A stretch of 64,000 nt of DNA from contig NW_002476261.1 of assembly GCF_000189635.1 (NCBI RefSeq), positions 248,001 to 312,000 of the forward strand. The letters run 5' to 3'. The notes below the pieces were generated by a model. It searched no databases. It was not told the DNA's origin and saw only the letters and a list, made by a program, of their open reading frames with translations. A program made the translations under genes and the position numbers. Source of the stretch: Tetrahymena thermophila SB210. Lineage: Eukaryota; Ciliophora; Oligohymenophorea; Hymenostomatida; Tetrahymenidae. Positions 11,244-26,200 of this stretch are shown in pieces; positions within the stretch are counted from its first letter, which is position 1; each line of letters begins with the position of its first letter.

Positions 11244-14200
11244 ATGGATCAAAGAAAGGAGTATTTGCTTAATTGCATTACAGCTTTGCTCAAATTGAGT
11301 GAATTTCCTGAAAAATTGAGCAATTCATCCATTTTAGATAAATTTTTAAATGATTCTGACAAGAACACACTGCCCCTTCTCTACGTTTACGGAAAAGGTT
11401 TCAAACTTTATAATTACACTGATAGTTAGCAACCTGAAAGTTTGATTATAACGTTAAGCAAAATTACAAATGAAACAATTACACCATAAAACGTAAACAG
11501 AGTAGTTAGTATCTCTTTAATGTCAAGCAATCCAGTAGATTAGCTTTATCTGCAACTATCTAATTTTTATCTTCCAGCTCTTAAAGAAAAGTCAGATCCC
11601 AGCATTACCAAGTTATTAGAAGAATTAAAGATGAATTTAAGTGGCTCAACACAAGGTATAAAATTGATCAATTTTTTTAGAATTTTACAAGCTTATTTAG
11701 AAGGCTTTAAAAAAACAATTGTCATATTAAAAGGTTTTGGCAATGGAAACTTTGATGACATGGATGAAAATAATGTCAAAGTCATTTTCAAGCCAGTAGA
11801 TGAATTAGATTTTTGGATTAGAATGCAATCTGCAGCTACATCAAATTAAGTGCAAAGAAGGGCAGCCCAATATAGCGAATAACTCTCTTAAATTGACAAA
11901 ATTTGGAGGTATTTTTAATTTTTGCAAAGCAATTAATGATGGCAATTTTCTTAGATAATTTCACAAATAATTATAAATTAAGTAAATAAACTTTAAATTG
12001 CACTTATAAAATAGAGATATAAACAAAGTTGAATTCAGTGGTATTAAGGAAGCAATAGACTAAACTTTAGCAGTGATGGATAAGGTAATTTTATATATTT
12101 AAAATGAGAAACGCTATTTATTGTTTATGATTTTTTAGTTTCTTCAAAGATAAGAATTGATTAGAGTGTTGAAAATTAAAATTAATCAAATTTTAAATAT
12201 TGAGCTGCTAATTCTTAATTTTCTTTTTAATAATTTTTATTTATATTATTAAGATATGGAGATTAGATCCTAGTTAGCAAGGCTATCCTGAAGTCAGAAT
12301 GAGAAAGTTTTTTGAGGTCTGCATGAATACTTTAGTTGCACGTTTTTAGCAAGAGTTTAATACACAGGAAATTTGGGACAGTTCTTAAAGCCAAGTTAGA
12401 TTGAAACTTAATGAAGGACAATTATTTTTGAAACACTTTAATGAAAATATTACATTATACACAACTCAATTGTGGACTTAAGGAAGAAAGTGGACAAGCG
12501 GATAAATTGATCTTACACTTTCTAATAATACCATTTAAAGAATAAATGAAATCTTAGAATTAAGAGAACAATATGAAGAATTATTAAAAATGCAATAAAT
12601 TAGCAACGGTAAGCTTAAAGGAGACTTTGAGTCTGCTTATAGCACTTTCAGATAAATGAATTGTTTAAATGCTTCAGATAATACCAAAGATTAATGGAAT
12701 ACAGCTAAAACAAAATTTAATCAATAGATGGAAGTAATAAATTTTGTTAAATAATTTACTTATTTGTTTTTCAAAAAATATTTAAAACCTTTTTTTAAAA
12801 AAATATTTTTATTTGATTTTATTAGGAAATTGATGACGAGGTAGTAAATATATTAAAAAAAGATATTCTTGCTTAAAATGTAAAAGAAAATATGATGTAA
12901 ATATTTAGAGATATGCAAAGCTGGAATGGCTTGCTCAACCGTCCTAAAATAAAAAAAGACCTTTAAAATGAGAGATCAAATATTCTTTAATCTATTCGTT
13001 AAATAGTTGAATAAATATAAAATGAATTCGAAACAAAAAGTGGAGAAAATTTAGATCCAGTTTTAGGCTCTGACGCTATTCCTTCAGGTCATAATTTCTC
13101 CAAAATATTAAACTCGATAGTTTGGGGTAAATCCCTAAGTGGAAAAGTAAATAAAATTTTTAAGGAAAAATAAACTTATATTTAAACTAATTTATCTTAA
13201 TTACTAGCTTAAGAGAATTATGACTATCAGCTAAACATCTTTGGGAGATTTAAGAGAATACGGAGGATTTAAATAGTATTGTGAATAACTATCTTCTTAA
13301 ATAAATGAATATTAAAATGATTAATTTAACTCTTGGAAATCTGATGCTATAAACTAAATAAGTAAACCTGACAGCAAAGTAAGCTTAGAAATTACTGGTA
13401 GAATGATGGATATTAACCTATAAAATGGCTTAGTAGAAGTCAACTACTCTGAAAGGTTGGTCTTGCTCATTAGAGAAGTCAGATAACTCTTTGAGTTGGG
13501 TTTCAAAAAAGATATTCCAAAGTAAATTGTTGAAGTTGTAGAAAATGGCAAAAAGTTTTATAAAGAAGCTTTAAATCTAAAGCAAGTAATTTGTTAATTA
13601 ATTCAGTAAACTTTAACAAATGTGTATTTTTTCTTAATTAAAATTAATTAGATTGCTAATTTTTATAACTCAATGTCAAGTGTGATTCCTCAATGCCTTT
13701 AGAAAATGCTTGCTGACAAAGCTATGAAGTTCGAAAACATAATTTTAAATCCTAAAGTTGGAGCTAAAAAGTAATAAGGTGGTTAAAATCAAGGAAACAT
13801 TACTTGGAACAATGTAGATGAGTTAGAAGATTATATAAAAAAAGTGTAAGAAGCTGCTAATGATATTATGAATGAAAACAGAAGATTAAGAAAACTTCAT
13901 ATGAGTTTAATAGAACAAGTTATTTTCCTTTTTGATGTCGACCTCGTCAAGAATAAACATGTCTGGAAGGAAAAGTTAGAAGTAATAAACTTTTATTAAT
14001 GTTTATACTATATATTCAAATAATAAATATTAATTTATTTTTATTTTTCTTATTAATTAAGACAATTAAAAAAACAATTGATGTTGGATGCTAAGGAAAA
14101 GATCCAAGCATTTGTAATGTATGGAAATACAATTGGGATATTTAATTATATAAAGCTTTGGAACATTAATACTAAAGAGGACTTTAAATGTTAGATTAGG

Positions 14201-17200
14201 TAAAAAATAAATTTGATTTGTAAATTTTATTAAATTAAACTTAAATTAAATAGAACCTTTAAGAAATGAATGCTGATATTGTTTTGAAGGGAAAAAATAT
14301 TGAGTTCAGACCTCCTTTTGAAGAATTAAAGGAAAAATATTATAGAGAAATCAGAGCTTTTATTAATTGGCCTGCTAAAAATTTCTAAGGAGTAGGTGGA
14401 AGTTCAGAGGTTTATAGTGCTATGCCTAAGAACAATGCCCAATACCTTTCTGTTGTTTATGCAAAAGCTGAAAAACTATTTGAAAAATTGTAGAATCTTC
14501 TTGAAAAATTCCGTAACTGGACTGTTATTGGATACTTAGATAGCGATAAAGTTGAAGAAAAAGTACATTTTTAATCATTTTACTTAGTTTTAATATTATT
14601 TTTTTTGATTTAATAGCTCTCAGACATTGAAGACTGGGAATATAATATAAAGAATATTAGAACAAAGAGAAAAGAACTTGAAAAACTTTAAGATAGTTAT
14701 AAAATAGAATGTTTTAATGTAAATCTTACTCCTTTCAAAAACAGCGCTGACGATTTACTATAAAACTTTATCGATAATTTAACTAATTCTCTCAAGAATA
14801 GTGTAAAGAGTGATTGTGAAATTTTAGAAGAATTTGTAACAAATAGTTTGGAAAAATTATCAAACAAGCCTAAGACTATGGAAGAAATGAATGCAGCTAA
14901 GAGTTCATATTTTGAATTGAAGGGTTAGAAGAAACCCATGCAGCAAAAGCTTAACAATATTCAAGTTAAAAATAAACTCTTAAGAAATCTTGTTGGCTTC
15001 GTTTAAAACACTTCTAACATCGAAAAGAGATGGGAAAATTTCGAGCTTGCAATTGGAGATTTCGATAATATATTGTCTGAATAAACTAAAACAATTAAGC
15101 AAGAAATTGGTAAAGAGTTTTTTATAAATTAAATCTAGACAAAACATAAAAAGAAATACAAAGCTCACAAATATAAATTAATAATTAAATTAAATTTCTT
15201 TTGAATTCTAATTTAGGTAAGAGAAGTGAAGGAGTCAATTAAGAAATTGATAAATTTTATGCTAAGTGGTAAAACTTAAAGCCAAAACAAACAGAAGAAT
15301 TAGATAAAGAACAAGCAAGAGAATTAGCAGCAAAGATGAAAGAATGGAGAAACGATTGGGGAGAGATCGAAAAGAAAGTCGAAGGCATTTAAAAGGATTG
15401 CGACCACTTTGAGATGGATCAGCCTTCTTTTGCAAGCTTATCTCAAGTTAGAAGAGAGTTACAATCTGAAGTGAGCTTATTTAAATTAAGTTTTTTAAAT
15501 TAAAATATTTTTACATTTTTCATAATAATAGGAGTCTTAATGGAAGGTATTTGATGACTTTAGTTCTGAATTAGAAACCTTTGAAAAGGAGGATTGGCTT
15601 GTAGTTAAGGGTAAGCTCTACGACTTCCAAGATTTCACCATGAAGTGGACTGATCTATTAAAGCAACAGACTAAAAGAGATGCAGTTTCATAATACATGA
15701 TAGATCAAATTGATCGCTTCAAATAAATTTGGACTGGACTTAGACTTTGTATTGGTAAATAATTAGTCAAAATATAAATATCACCTTTAATCAAAATAGC
15801 AAATACATACCAATATTTATTTATACTCTAATAAATTATTAAAACTTATATAAATAATAAAGTTAAAAAAAAATTAATTTAATTTAAATATAGGCGAAGC
15901 TTTTGAAAGAGAACATTGGAGAAGCTTATTTGGAATCCTTAAATTACCTAAAGATGTTACTCTAGAAACTTTAAAGTTTGGTCATTTATTGGATGCAGAT
16001 AAAGAAATTCTCTTAAAAATGAATGATTTGAAAGATTTAGCAGCTAGAGCTCAAGGTGAAGTTGCTTTAAGAGAAGCAATTTAAGAGTTAAAGCAGTGGT
16101 GCGAAACTTACGATTTTGAATTAACTGAGCATAATTCTAATGGCAGATAAACTCCTCTTATTAAAGAATGGAAAGACTTGCTAACTAAGGTATCAGATAA
16201 CCAAAGTTTACTTGCTTCTATGAAAGAAAGTAAATTCTATGCTAGATTCCAAGATTAGATTGAAGGGTTTGAGCAAAAGCTTGGTGGTGTGGATGAATAT
16301 TTAGGTAAATTTATTTTGTTTATTAATATATAATTTTAAATCAAATAAATAAATAATTTTATTAAAAAAAAATTAATTCAATTAAAATAGGAAAATTGCA
16401 AGTTATTTAAAGAAAATGGGTTTATCTAGAACCTATTTTCGGAAGAGGCGCTCTTCCTGCAGAATAAGGTAGATTTAAGCGTCTTGATGACGATTTTAGG
16501 TAATTAAAAAGTTTAATTTAATTTTTGAGGATATTAAGTTACTTACTTACTTAAAATTTTAAATTATTATAAATAGATCAATTATGCTTGGTATTGAAAG
16601 AGATCCTAAAGTTGTTTCTCTTTGCATGGTGGCAGGTATTAAAGATACTTTGGAAACAATTTTAGATTAACTTGAAAGATGCTAAAAGGCCTTAAATGAT
16701 TTCTTAGAAGAAAAGAGAAGTAAAAAAATTAATTGATTTTGTAAATTGTTTAATAAAATATTTATTTTTAATATAGGCAAATTCCCTAGATTTTATTTCT
16801 TGGGTGATGACGATTTGTTAGAAATTCTTGGTTAAAGTTAAAATGCTTAAGTTATCTAAATGCATCTAAAGAAATTGTTTGCAGGAATCAATAAAGTTGA
16901 GTTTAACAAAGATTGCTCTCAGATTCTTGCTATGATATCATCTTAAAAAGAAACTGTTTGTAAATGAATTTTTATTTTGTTTTACAAAGATTAATTTATC
17001 AATTTAAAATAAAATTTAGAATTGAATGAGAAAGTTTAAGTGGAAGAGTAGGTAGAAAATTGGTTGAACTCTTTAAGTAGAAATATGGTTAAGACTTTAC
17101 AAAAGCTATTAGTTGAATGCCTTACTGAGAATTCTCTTGAGGCTGATAAATACCCAAGTTAAATTTTATGTATTAGTGAGGAAATCAAATTTACTGAAAA

Positions 17201-20200
17201 AGCAGTTGGTAATTAATTAATTAATTAATTACTTAATTAATTTATATTTTATCATCTTAATCTGTAAATTTTAAATTTATTTCTTTTAATTTAGGTGCAA
17301 TAAGAAATGGAAAATTATCAAATTACAAAGCAGATTTATCTAGAATGTTAGAATAGTTTACTAAACTTGTTGGCGGTGCACCATTATTGATTTAGTTAAA
17401 ATTAAAAGCTTTGATCCTAGATTTGATTCACCACATTGAAGTTATTGATGTCTTAATAGACAATAATGTATAGGATGTTTAAGATTGGTTCTGGTATAAA
17501 TAATTGAAATACGAAATGAATTAAAAGAAAAATGGAGAAATTATTATGTGTAGAGCTAGATTTGATTATACTTATGAATATTAAGGTAATGCACCTAAGC
17601 TTGTGCACACTCCCTTGACAGATAAATGTTATCTTACACTGACTTAAGGTTATTTATTAAATATTTATCTTAAATTTCATTTATATTATCAGATTAATTT
17701 TATTGATTTATTTATTATCTCTCTCTTATATTAAATTTGTTAATCATTTTACTAAATAGGTATGGATATGGGTTATGGTGGTAATCCTTATGGTCCTGCT
17801 GGTACAGGAAAAACAGAGTCAGTCAAGGCACTAGGTTAAGCATTTGGTAGATAGGTAACAATATATATTGAATTGATAAAGTTTTTAAATTCATTTTAAT
17901 TAAAAACAGGTTTTGGTATTTAATTGTGATGAGGGATTGGATTTCAAGAGTATGGGTAGAATTTTTATTGGTTTAGTTAAATGTGGTGCTTGGGGTTGCT
18001 TTGATGAGTTCAATCGTCTTTTAGAAGAATAATTATCAGCTATCTCTCAGTAAATTTAAGTCATTTAATGGGCTATCAAAGAAGGGGAATAAACCATGCA
18101 ATTGATGGGATAAACTATTGAAGTTAATAAAAATTCTGGTATTTTTGTCACTCTTAACCCTGCAGGAAAAGGTAATTAAATAAATAATATATCTTAAACT
18201 AACTTAAATATTAATAATAAAAAAAATAGGATATGGTGGTAGAAGTAAATTGCCAGATAACTTAAAGTAGTTATTCAGACCAGTAGCTATGAGTGTACCT
18301 GATAATGAGCTGATTGCTGAAACTCTTCTCTACTCTGAAGGCTTTAAATATGCAAAGGAACTGTCTTAAAAAGTTATTTCAATATTTACTCTCAGTAGAT
18401 AGCTGCTTTCTCCTCAATAACATTATGATTGGGGTCTTAGAGCTCTTAAAACTATTCTCACTGTAGCTGGTTAACTTATTTAAGCAGAGAGATAAAAAAC
18501 ACCAAATATTTCTAGAGTATTACAATAATTTATAGTTAATTTTTTTTCAATTAAATTTTAATTATAAAAATTAGGAATAAGAAGCTGAATTATTAATTAA
18601 AGCTATTAGAATTAATACAATGTCCAAGCTGACATTTTCAGATACTCGTAAGTTCGTTGCTTTGGTTTAAGATGTTTTCCCAGGGATTAAATCAGAAGAT
18701 ATCGTTTATGCTGAACTCACAAAAGCAGTTGAAGAAGTACTAGCTGAAATGAAATTGGATGTCATTGAGACCTAAATTTCTAAAATATTACAATTTTATG
18801 AGGCTTGTAAGTAGAGAATGGGTGTTGTCCTAGTCGGCCCCTCTGGTTGTGGTAAAACAACTATTTGGAAAACTCTTAAAAAAGCCTATGAAAAAATGGG
18901 AACTTAAGTTAAAGTAAGAACTTATTTTTTTTTAAATTTATGATTTAAACTTAGGATTTTTCATTGCAAAATATAAATAGGCATATGTTATGAATCCTAA
19001 GAGTATGCCAAGGAGCTAACTTTTAGGTCTTATGAATAATGACACAAGAGAATTCACTGAAGGTGTTTTAACTAGCAGTGCAAGAGAAGTCATTAAAGAA
19101 TCAAGTGATGTCATTAGTTGGATTATTTGTGATGGTGATATTGACCCTGAATGGATTGAATCACTTAACTCTGTCCTCGATGACAATCATTTACTCACAC
19201 TACCTACTGGTAATTAATTACTTAAAATTTTATTTAATTTAATAAATAAATTTATTATCTGCTATGTATGTATTTAATTAAATATTATATTTCATATAAT
19301 TCTAATAGGTGAGCGTATTAGCTTCTAAGATAATGTCAATTTTATTTTTGAAACAAATGATTTACAATACGCATCTCCAGCTACTGTTTCTAGAATGGGT
19401 ATGATTTTCTTAAACTAGGAAGATATTAGCATTAAATCAGTAGTCAATAAATGGGTAAAGAGATAGAAAGAAGAATTATAAGCTAAGTTAGAAAATCTTT
19501 TAGAAGAATATTTCTATAAGATTCTTTAGTTTGTTCAACAATTTGAAGAAGAGTAAGTAGTTTAGACAACTAGAATTGGTTTAGTTATGAATGTCCTTTC
19601 TTAGCTTACTTCTATCCAAAGCAAGAGTGAATTTGTTACTTAAATGTTAAGAGGTTTTTGCAGTAATTTCTCCTTACAGATTAGAGTAAAAATTGCAAAT
19701 GAAATATTTTCTTTGTCTGGAGATAAACCTCCTTGTGATCTTAATAATTCACCATTAGATTTTGTTTGCATTAACGGATCTCTAAGAGTACTTTATTTTA
19801 CTTTTAAAAAAATTTAAATAAATTCATTTTTGATTTAACGTAAAGCCACTTTCTATCCTTTCTTAAGACATCAATCTGAATGACTTTGCTGATAGTGAAG
19901 AACCACCAATCATATAAACAATTGGTAAGGAAATTTGAGTCATTAGTTAAGATATTAATCACTTTTTTATATAGGTCTTCAAAGAGATTTTGAAGTTTTA
20001 AAGCCATGGATTTTAAATTGTGAACCTTTTATTGTTTGTGGTCCTGAAGGAAGTGGAAAGAGTTTGTTGATTAGGGCAGCTTTTAATGAGCTTAGAAAAT
20101 AATAAAAAATTTAAGTTGCTACAATCTATTGTAACGCTTAAACTACTGCAGCATAAATAATTCAAAAGCTTAATCAAATTTGTATGAAGGGTACTTTTTC

Positions 20201-23200
20201 TCAAGGAAGAATTCTTAAGCCAAAGGATGCCAGTAGATTAGTTTTATACCTCAAAGATATTAACTTACCCAAACCAGATAAATATCAAACTATATAACTC
20301 ATAGCTTTCTTGCAATAAATTATTACTCACAAAGGTTATTATGATGAATAATTAGAGTTTGTTTACCTTGACGAAAAAATTTAGATTGTTGCTTCTATGG
20401 CACCTTCTTCAACTATAGGTAGACATGAAATTTCTACTAGATTTACTGCTAACGCTCGTATACATTACATATAATATCCTTCAAAAGAAGAATTAATGCA
20501 CACATACACTGAATATTCAAAGGCTATTTTCCAAAGCGAAAAAGTTCGCATTGAAAAAAATTAGGCAGCATAAATTGGTAAATTTTTTTAAGCAATTTCA
20601 ATCAAATTTTTCATTAAAAATTCAAAAAAATTTTTTTAAATTAAATTTTTTTATTATATTTTGAATAGCTAAAAAATTCAGTTTAGTTTTAATTGATTTC
20701 TACACAAATTTCGCAAGTAAATTTAACGTTGATGAGCACAGACACTACAGCTTTACCCCTAGAAATTTAACTTAAATAGTTTTTGGTATGTTGAGATATG
20801 AAATCGGTTAGAGCAATCCAGATTCTATAGGTGAAGCCTTATATAATGAAATATCAAAGAGATTCAGAGATAGATTAGTAAACTTTGAATAATAAAATAA
20901 ATTCGATGCTTTCGTTGGCTCTTTACTTCGCTCACATTTATCATATTAGGTTACTCCTAACATTTTCTTTAGCTCTGTTGGAGGGTAAAAGCAATTAACT
21001 AGATTAGAGAAAAAAGATTATATTGTTGCAATCAATTAAGGTTTGCTCATGTATGAAAGAGAATTTAAAGAGATGAAACTTCACTTATTAGATGAAGTCC
21101 TATCTCTTTTATCAAGTAATTAAACAAAAACAACTTTTATTTGAAATAAATTATATAAAATAAAATTTTAACAGGTCTTGATAGATGCTTAAGCTAAAGT
21201 GGCAGTGTTTTACTCGCTGGTAGAAGTGGTATAGGAAGAAAAAGTTGTATTAGTCTTATGGCTACTATGCTAAGAATGGAAATAGTCAGTCCTAGCACAA
21301 GCAGAGATTATAGCACAAGAGAGTTTAAAAAAGAACTTAAGATTTTCTTAGAAAAAGCAGCAGCTTAAAATAAATAAGTAATTTTATATATTGAAGATCA
21401 TCATTTAGTAAAATCTGAGTTTTTGGAATTACTCAACTCATTGATTTCAAGTGGTGAAATTCCAGGTCTCTTTACTTAAGATGAAGTGGATCATTCCTTC
21501 TAAAATGCTGACGAAGTCCGTAGAGAAAACTATGGAAGATCTTTATATGATATTTTCTGTATGAGAGTTAGGTAATTAATTCATTTAAATAAACAATAAA
21601 TAAATTAACAAAATCATTAATAATTTTATTAATCTTTCACAAGCTTATTTTAATAACTCTCAATTTAATTTTAATTAGATAAAATCTAAGAGTTGTTTTA
21701 AGCATGGATCATTCCGAGGAGACATTTGCAGCTAATTGTGCTTCTAATCCAGCATTCTTTACTAAATGTACAGTCATATGGTTAAATAACTGGTAAAAAA
21801 TTTTTTAATTTTTATCAATTAAATATAATTTATCAGCATTTTTGATAGAATCATCATAAATAGCCAAATTATTCATGATTTTTCTATTAAATTTTTTTGG
21901 AATTTTAAAAATTTAAAGATAAATATCAAAATATGATTTTCTCTATTCATTTTTCACTTTTGGCTAGATTATATTGTCACTATTTAAAATCTAATAATAT
22001 TTAATGCTTATTGATCATCTTAAGAAAATATTATAACTTTTAATTAAACTTAATTTTTAGATTCATACTTAATCATTATCATTAAATTTATTTAAATAAA
22101 TGTTAAAATAACTAACTAAATTAGGAGCAAAGAATCTATGTCAGTGATTATGAAAGAAGAATTAAAAGAAATGCTTGAAAATTTCCCTGCAAAAGAAAAA
22201 GAAGATATTGCCAGTTACTTTATCAATATACACAAGTATGGTTTAGATAACTCTCGTGCTTCGCCATCTCATTTATTTGCTTTGGCTCATACTTATTCTA
22301 AAATTTATCAAAAGAAAGTTAATTCAAGAGGCAGCTAGGTAATTTTTCAAATAATTTGAAATAATCATTTATCTTATTATATTATTATTTAATATATAGA
22401 GCTCTCACTTGAAGAAGGGTTTAGGTAAACTTTAAGAAGCAAAAGAATTGGTAGATGTCTTATAAAAGCAAGCTTAAGTCAAAAAGTAAGAGTTAGCTGT
22501 AAAGCAAAAAGAAGCAGACAACGCCTTGGTATTAATTAGTAAAGCTATGTAAAATGCTGCAGAAAGAAAGGCTGAGTGTGAAAAAATTTAAGAATATTTA
22601 CAAAGTGAAGAAGGAAAGATACAAGATTAAAGGATGGAAGTCCAAAGATAGCTCCAAGAAGTCGAAGTAATTTATCAAAATAAATCTTTTTTTTGATTTT
22701 ACTCTAGCAAATCAGAAAATTTTGATTTAAATTTTATTTTTTTGCTAAGTTTCACTTTATTTAAAAAAAATAATGGTTTTAAAATAATATTTTTTAACCT
22801 TAAAAAAAGCCTTTAATTCAATCTGCCAAAAAATCTGTAGACAATATTAGCAAAAGTGATTTAGATTTCTTAAGAAATTTGATGATGCCTCCTCCTGTTA
22901 TTCACAATATCATGAAAGGTGTCTTAAGGGTCTTCAATATTTCAGATGTTGAGAAATGGTAAACTGTTAGATAGTTTTTAAGTAATAGGTAGGTATTAGA
23001 ATAAATTATTAACTTTGATCCTGATATTATTACTCCATAAGTTAGAAGAGGTGTTTAGGCCCAAATTATGGAAAGTGAATCATCTTTCAGAAAAGAAGTT
23101 TCTTATAATGCTTCAAAAGCTGCTGGTCCTATGGCTGATTGGACTATTGCAGTACTTAAGTATAGTGAAGTAAATGAAAAAGTTATTCCTCTTAAAAATA

Positions 23201-26200
23201 ATCTTAAAGCAATTGATTCAAAGCTGAATGCTAGTAGACAAAAACTTTAAGAAAATGAAAATGAGCTTCAAAAATTAGAAGGAAAGGTAGAATAATTGAA
23301 GTAAGACTTTGCTTCAAAGACTTCTTCAGCAGAAATATTGAAAAACGAACTAAAGAAATAAGAAGAAACATTAGCTGTGGCCTCTTAACTTCTTGATAAA
23401 TTAGGTGATGAAAAGGTTCGTTGGGAAGCTCAAGCTTAATCTATTGAAAAAGAATTCAAAAGTTTCCCAGTAGAGAGTTTACTTGCTGCTGGTTTTACAA
23501 TCTATTTAAGTGAAAATGATGAAAATTAAAGAGAAAAGGCAATATAAGAATGGAAATAAATGACCAAATCTCAGACTTTTAATTACTTGAAATTCCTAAG
23601 TAGCGAAGGTTAAATGCTTAAGTGGAAGAGTGAGGGTTTACCTGGTGACTCTCTCAGTTTAGAAAACAGTGTTATGATCTTCCATTCTAGTAAGACTCCT
23701 TTGTTGATTGATCCTAATACTTAAGCTACTGAGTGGCTCAAGAAAAATTTAGGAACTATCGAAGTCTTAAATCAACAAGACCCTAAATTCTCTAATCAAC
23801 TCGAATTATCAGTATTTACATTTTAAATTTGCAATTCCCTTTAATTAACTTAACTTAAATTCATTTTTTTAAATGCTTATTAACTAAAATTACTTAATTG
23901 AATAAAGGTTCTTTTCGGAAAAACTTTACTGATTTAAGAATTAGATAAAATAGAACCTATTTTAGTACCTATTTTGAGAAAAGATTTAGTCCACTAAGGT
24001 CCTAGATGGGTTGTTATGATTGGCGATAAATATGTTAACTATAATGAGAATTTCAAGCTTTATTTATGTACAAGAAATAGCGGTATTGAAATAAATGCAA
24101 ATACAAGTGCTTTGGTAAGTATAATAAACTACACAGTCACCAAGAGTGGTTTGGAAGGTAAACTGTTGAGTATAATTATTAACCACGAATAGCCAGATCT
24201 AGAAAAAAGAAAATAAGAGCTCTTAGAGAATGAAGAAAAACTCAAAATACAACTAGAAGAGTTAGAAAAGACACTTTTAGAAGAATTGGCAAGTTCAACA
24301 GGTATTTTTTTATAAATTAATTAAATCGTTTTAGCTAAATTTTATTAATTTGTTTTTTTATTAATTTTTAGGTAACATCCTTGAAAATTCTGTGCTTATT
24401 GAGAGTTTAAATCAAACTAAGTAAAAGAGTTAGACTATTGAAGTTAGTTTAAAGGAAAGTACAAAATTATAAGAAAACCTAGATCAATAAAGAGAAGTCT
24501 ATAGAAATCTTGCAGTCAAGGGTGCTTAACTTTTCATAAGTATAGGTGACTTAAAGAAAATCAATAATATGTACAGGTTCTCTTTGAATTACTTCATAAA
24601 GCTTTTCAAAATTTGCCTAAATGTTAAAGAATAATTCCCCAATATGCAAGCTAAACTCCAATTCTGTGCAGTCAATCTAAATAGAATTATCTTTAATAAT
24701 GTTGCAAGCTCGCTATTTAAACACGATAGACTTATGTTTGGTCTTCATATTGTTCACGACATATATCCTGAGTATTTCTAACAAAGCGAATGGGATTTCT
24801 TGTTAGGAAACACTGGTAAAATTAATTTTATTTAAGAAAATAATATATATTTATTATTAAATTTATAAATCAGCTCTAGCAATTGAAAGCAACTTGTAAT
24901 TACCTAAATGGGCTAACCCTGACTGCAAAGATCAATATGCAGTATTTGTCAATAGTTTTGGAAAACTTTGCAACAATATTAACTTCAATGATAGAGAGTG
25001 GGAATAATGGAGCAAGGAATTGCAATGTGAAAGAGTTTTCCCCTAAGCCTATGCAAGCAAATTAACTCAATTTTAGAAAGTATTGTTTGTTCAAGTTTTC
25101 AGACCTGAAAGATTGCAATCTGCTTTGAATGATTTTGTATGCTAGTCATTGCAAATATCTTCAATTAGTGGAAATCCATTCTCTTTTAATTCCATCTATT
25201 AATAGGAGACATCCACCTAAACTCCTGCCTTGTTTGTTGTTTCTCCCGGTTCTGATCCTTCTGCAGAATTAGAAGAATATGCTGAGTAATAAATTGGCAG
25301 AGAAAACTTCTAAGAAATGTCCATGGGTGGTAACCAAAATGACGTAGCTCTAGAAAAACTAAGAGAAGTAAAAAAAATCTTACATTCAATGCTAGTATTA
25401 AAAAAATTTATTAAATAAAAAAGGCTGCAAACAAAGGATATTGGCTTTGTCTTAAAAACTTACATTTAGTCACAGCATGGCTTCCAATTTTAGAAAAAGA
25501 ATTAAAAACTCTAACACCTCACTAGAATTTCAGGTAAATAAAAAAAATTCCAAGGTTTTTCATAATCATCAATTAATTTTATTTAAAAAGATTATGGCTT
25601 ACAACTGAAGCTCATATTAAATTCCCAGCTATCTTACTAGAAACCTGCTACAAGGTATCTTATGAATCTCCACCTGGTCTTAAAAAGAACGTTGAAAGAA
25701 TCTACAGCAGTTGGAGTCCCTAATACATTGCCAAGGGTTCTGCTTAGAGAGCTTAATTGTTATTCCTTTTAGCTTGGTTCCATGCTATTTTACAAGAAAG
25801 AAGAACCTATATTCCTTAAGGTTGGTCTAAGTTCTATGAGTTTTCATATGGTGATTTGAGAGTAATTGTTTTAAATTTTTTATTAATTTTTAAATATTTT
25901 CTAGCTCCACTTAGATTTGAATTTAAAAGCTCCAAGATTAATTGTTTTTAATTTTATGGTTTCTAATAATTTGTTTTTATGTATATATAGGCTGGTACTT
26001 AAATTATTGAAGGACTTGTTTAGGACACCTAATAGAAAGGAATAAGTTGGGAAACTCTTTATGGGTTATTTGAAAATGCAATTTATGGAGGTAGAATTGA
26101 TGAGGCTTTTGATATGAGAGTATTGAGATCCTACATCGAATTGTATTTCAATAATAATATTCTTAAAGGTTCTGCTAGAATACCTACTGGTGATACTCTC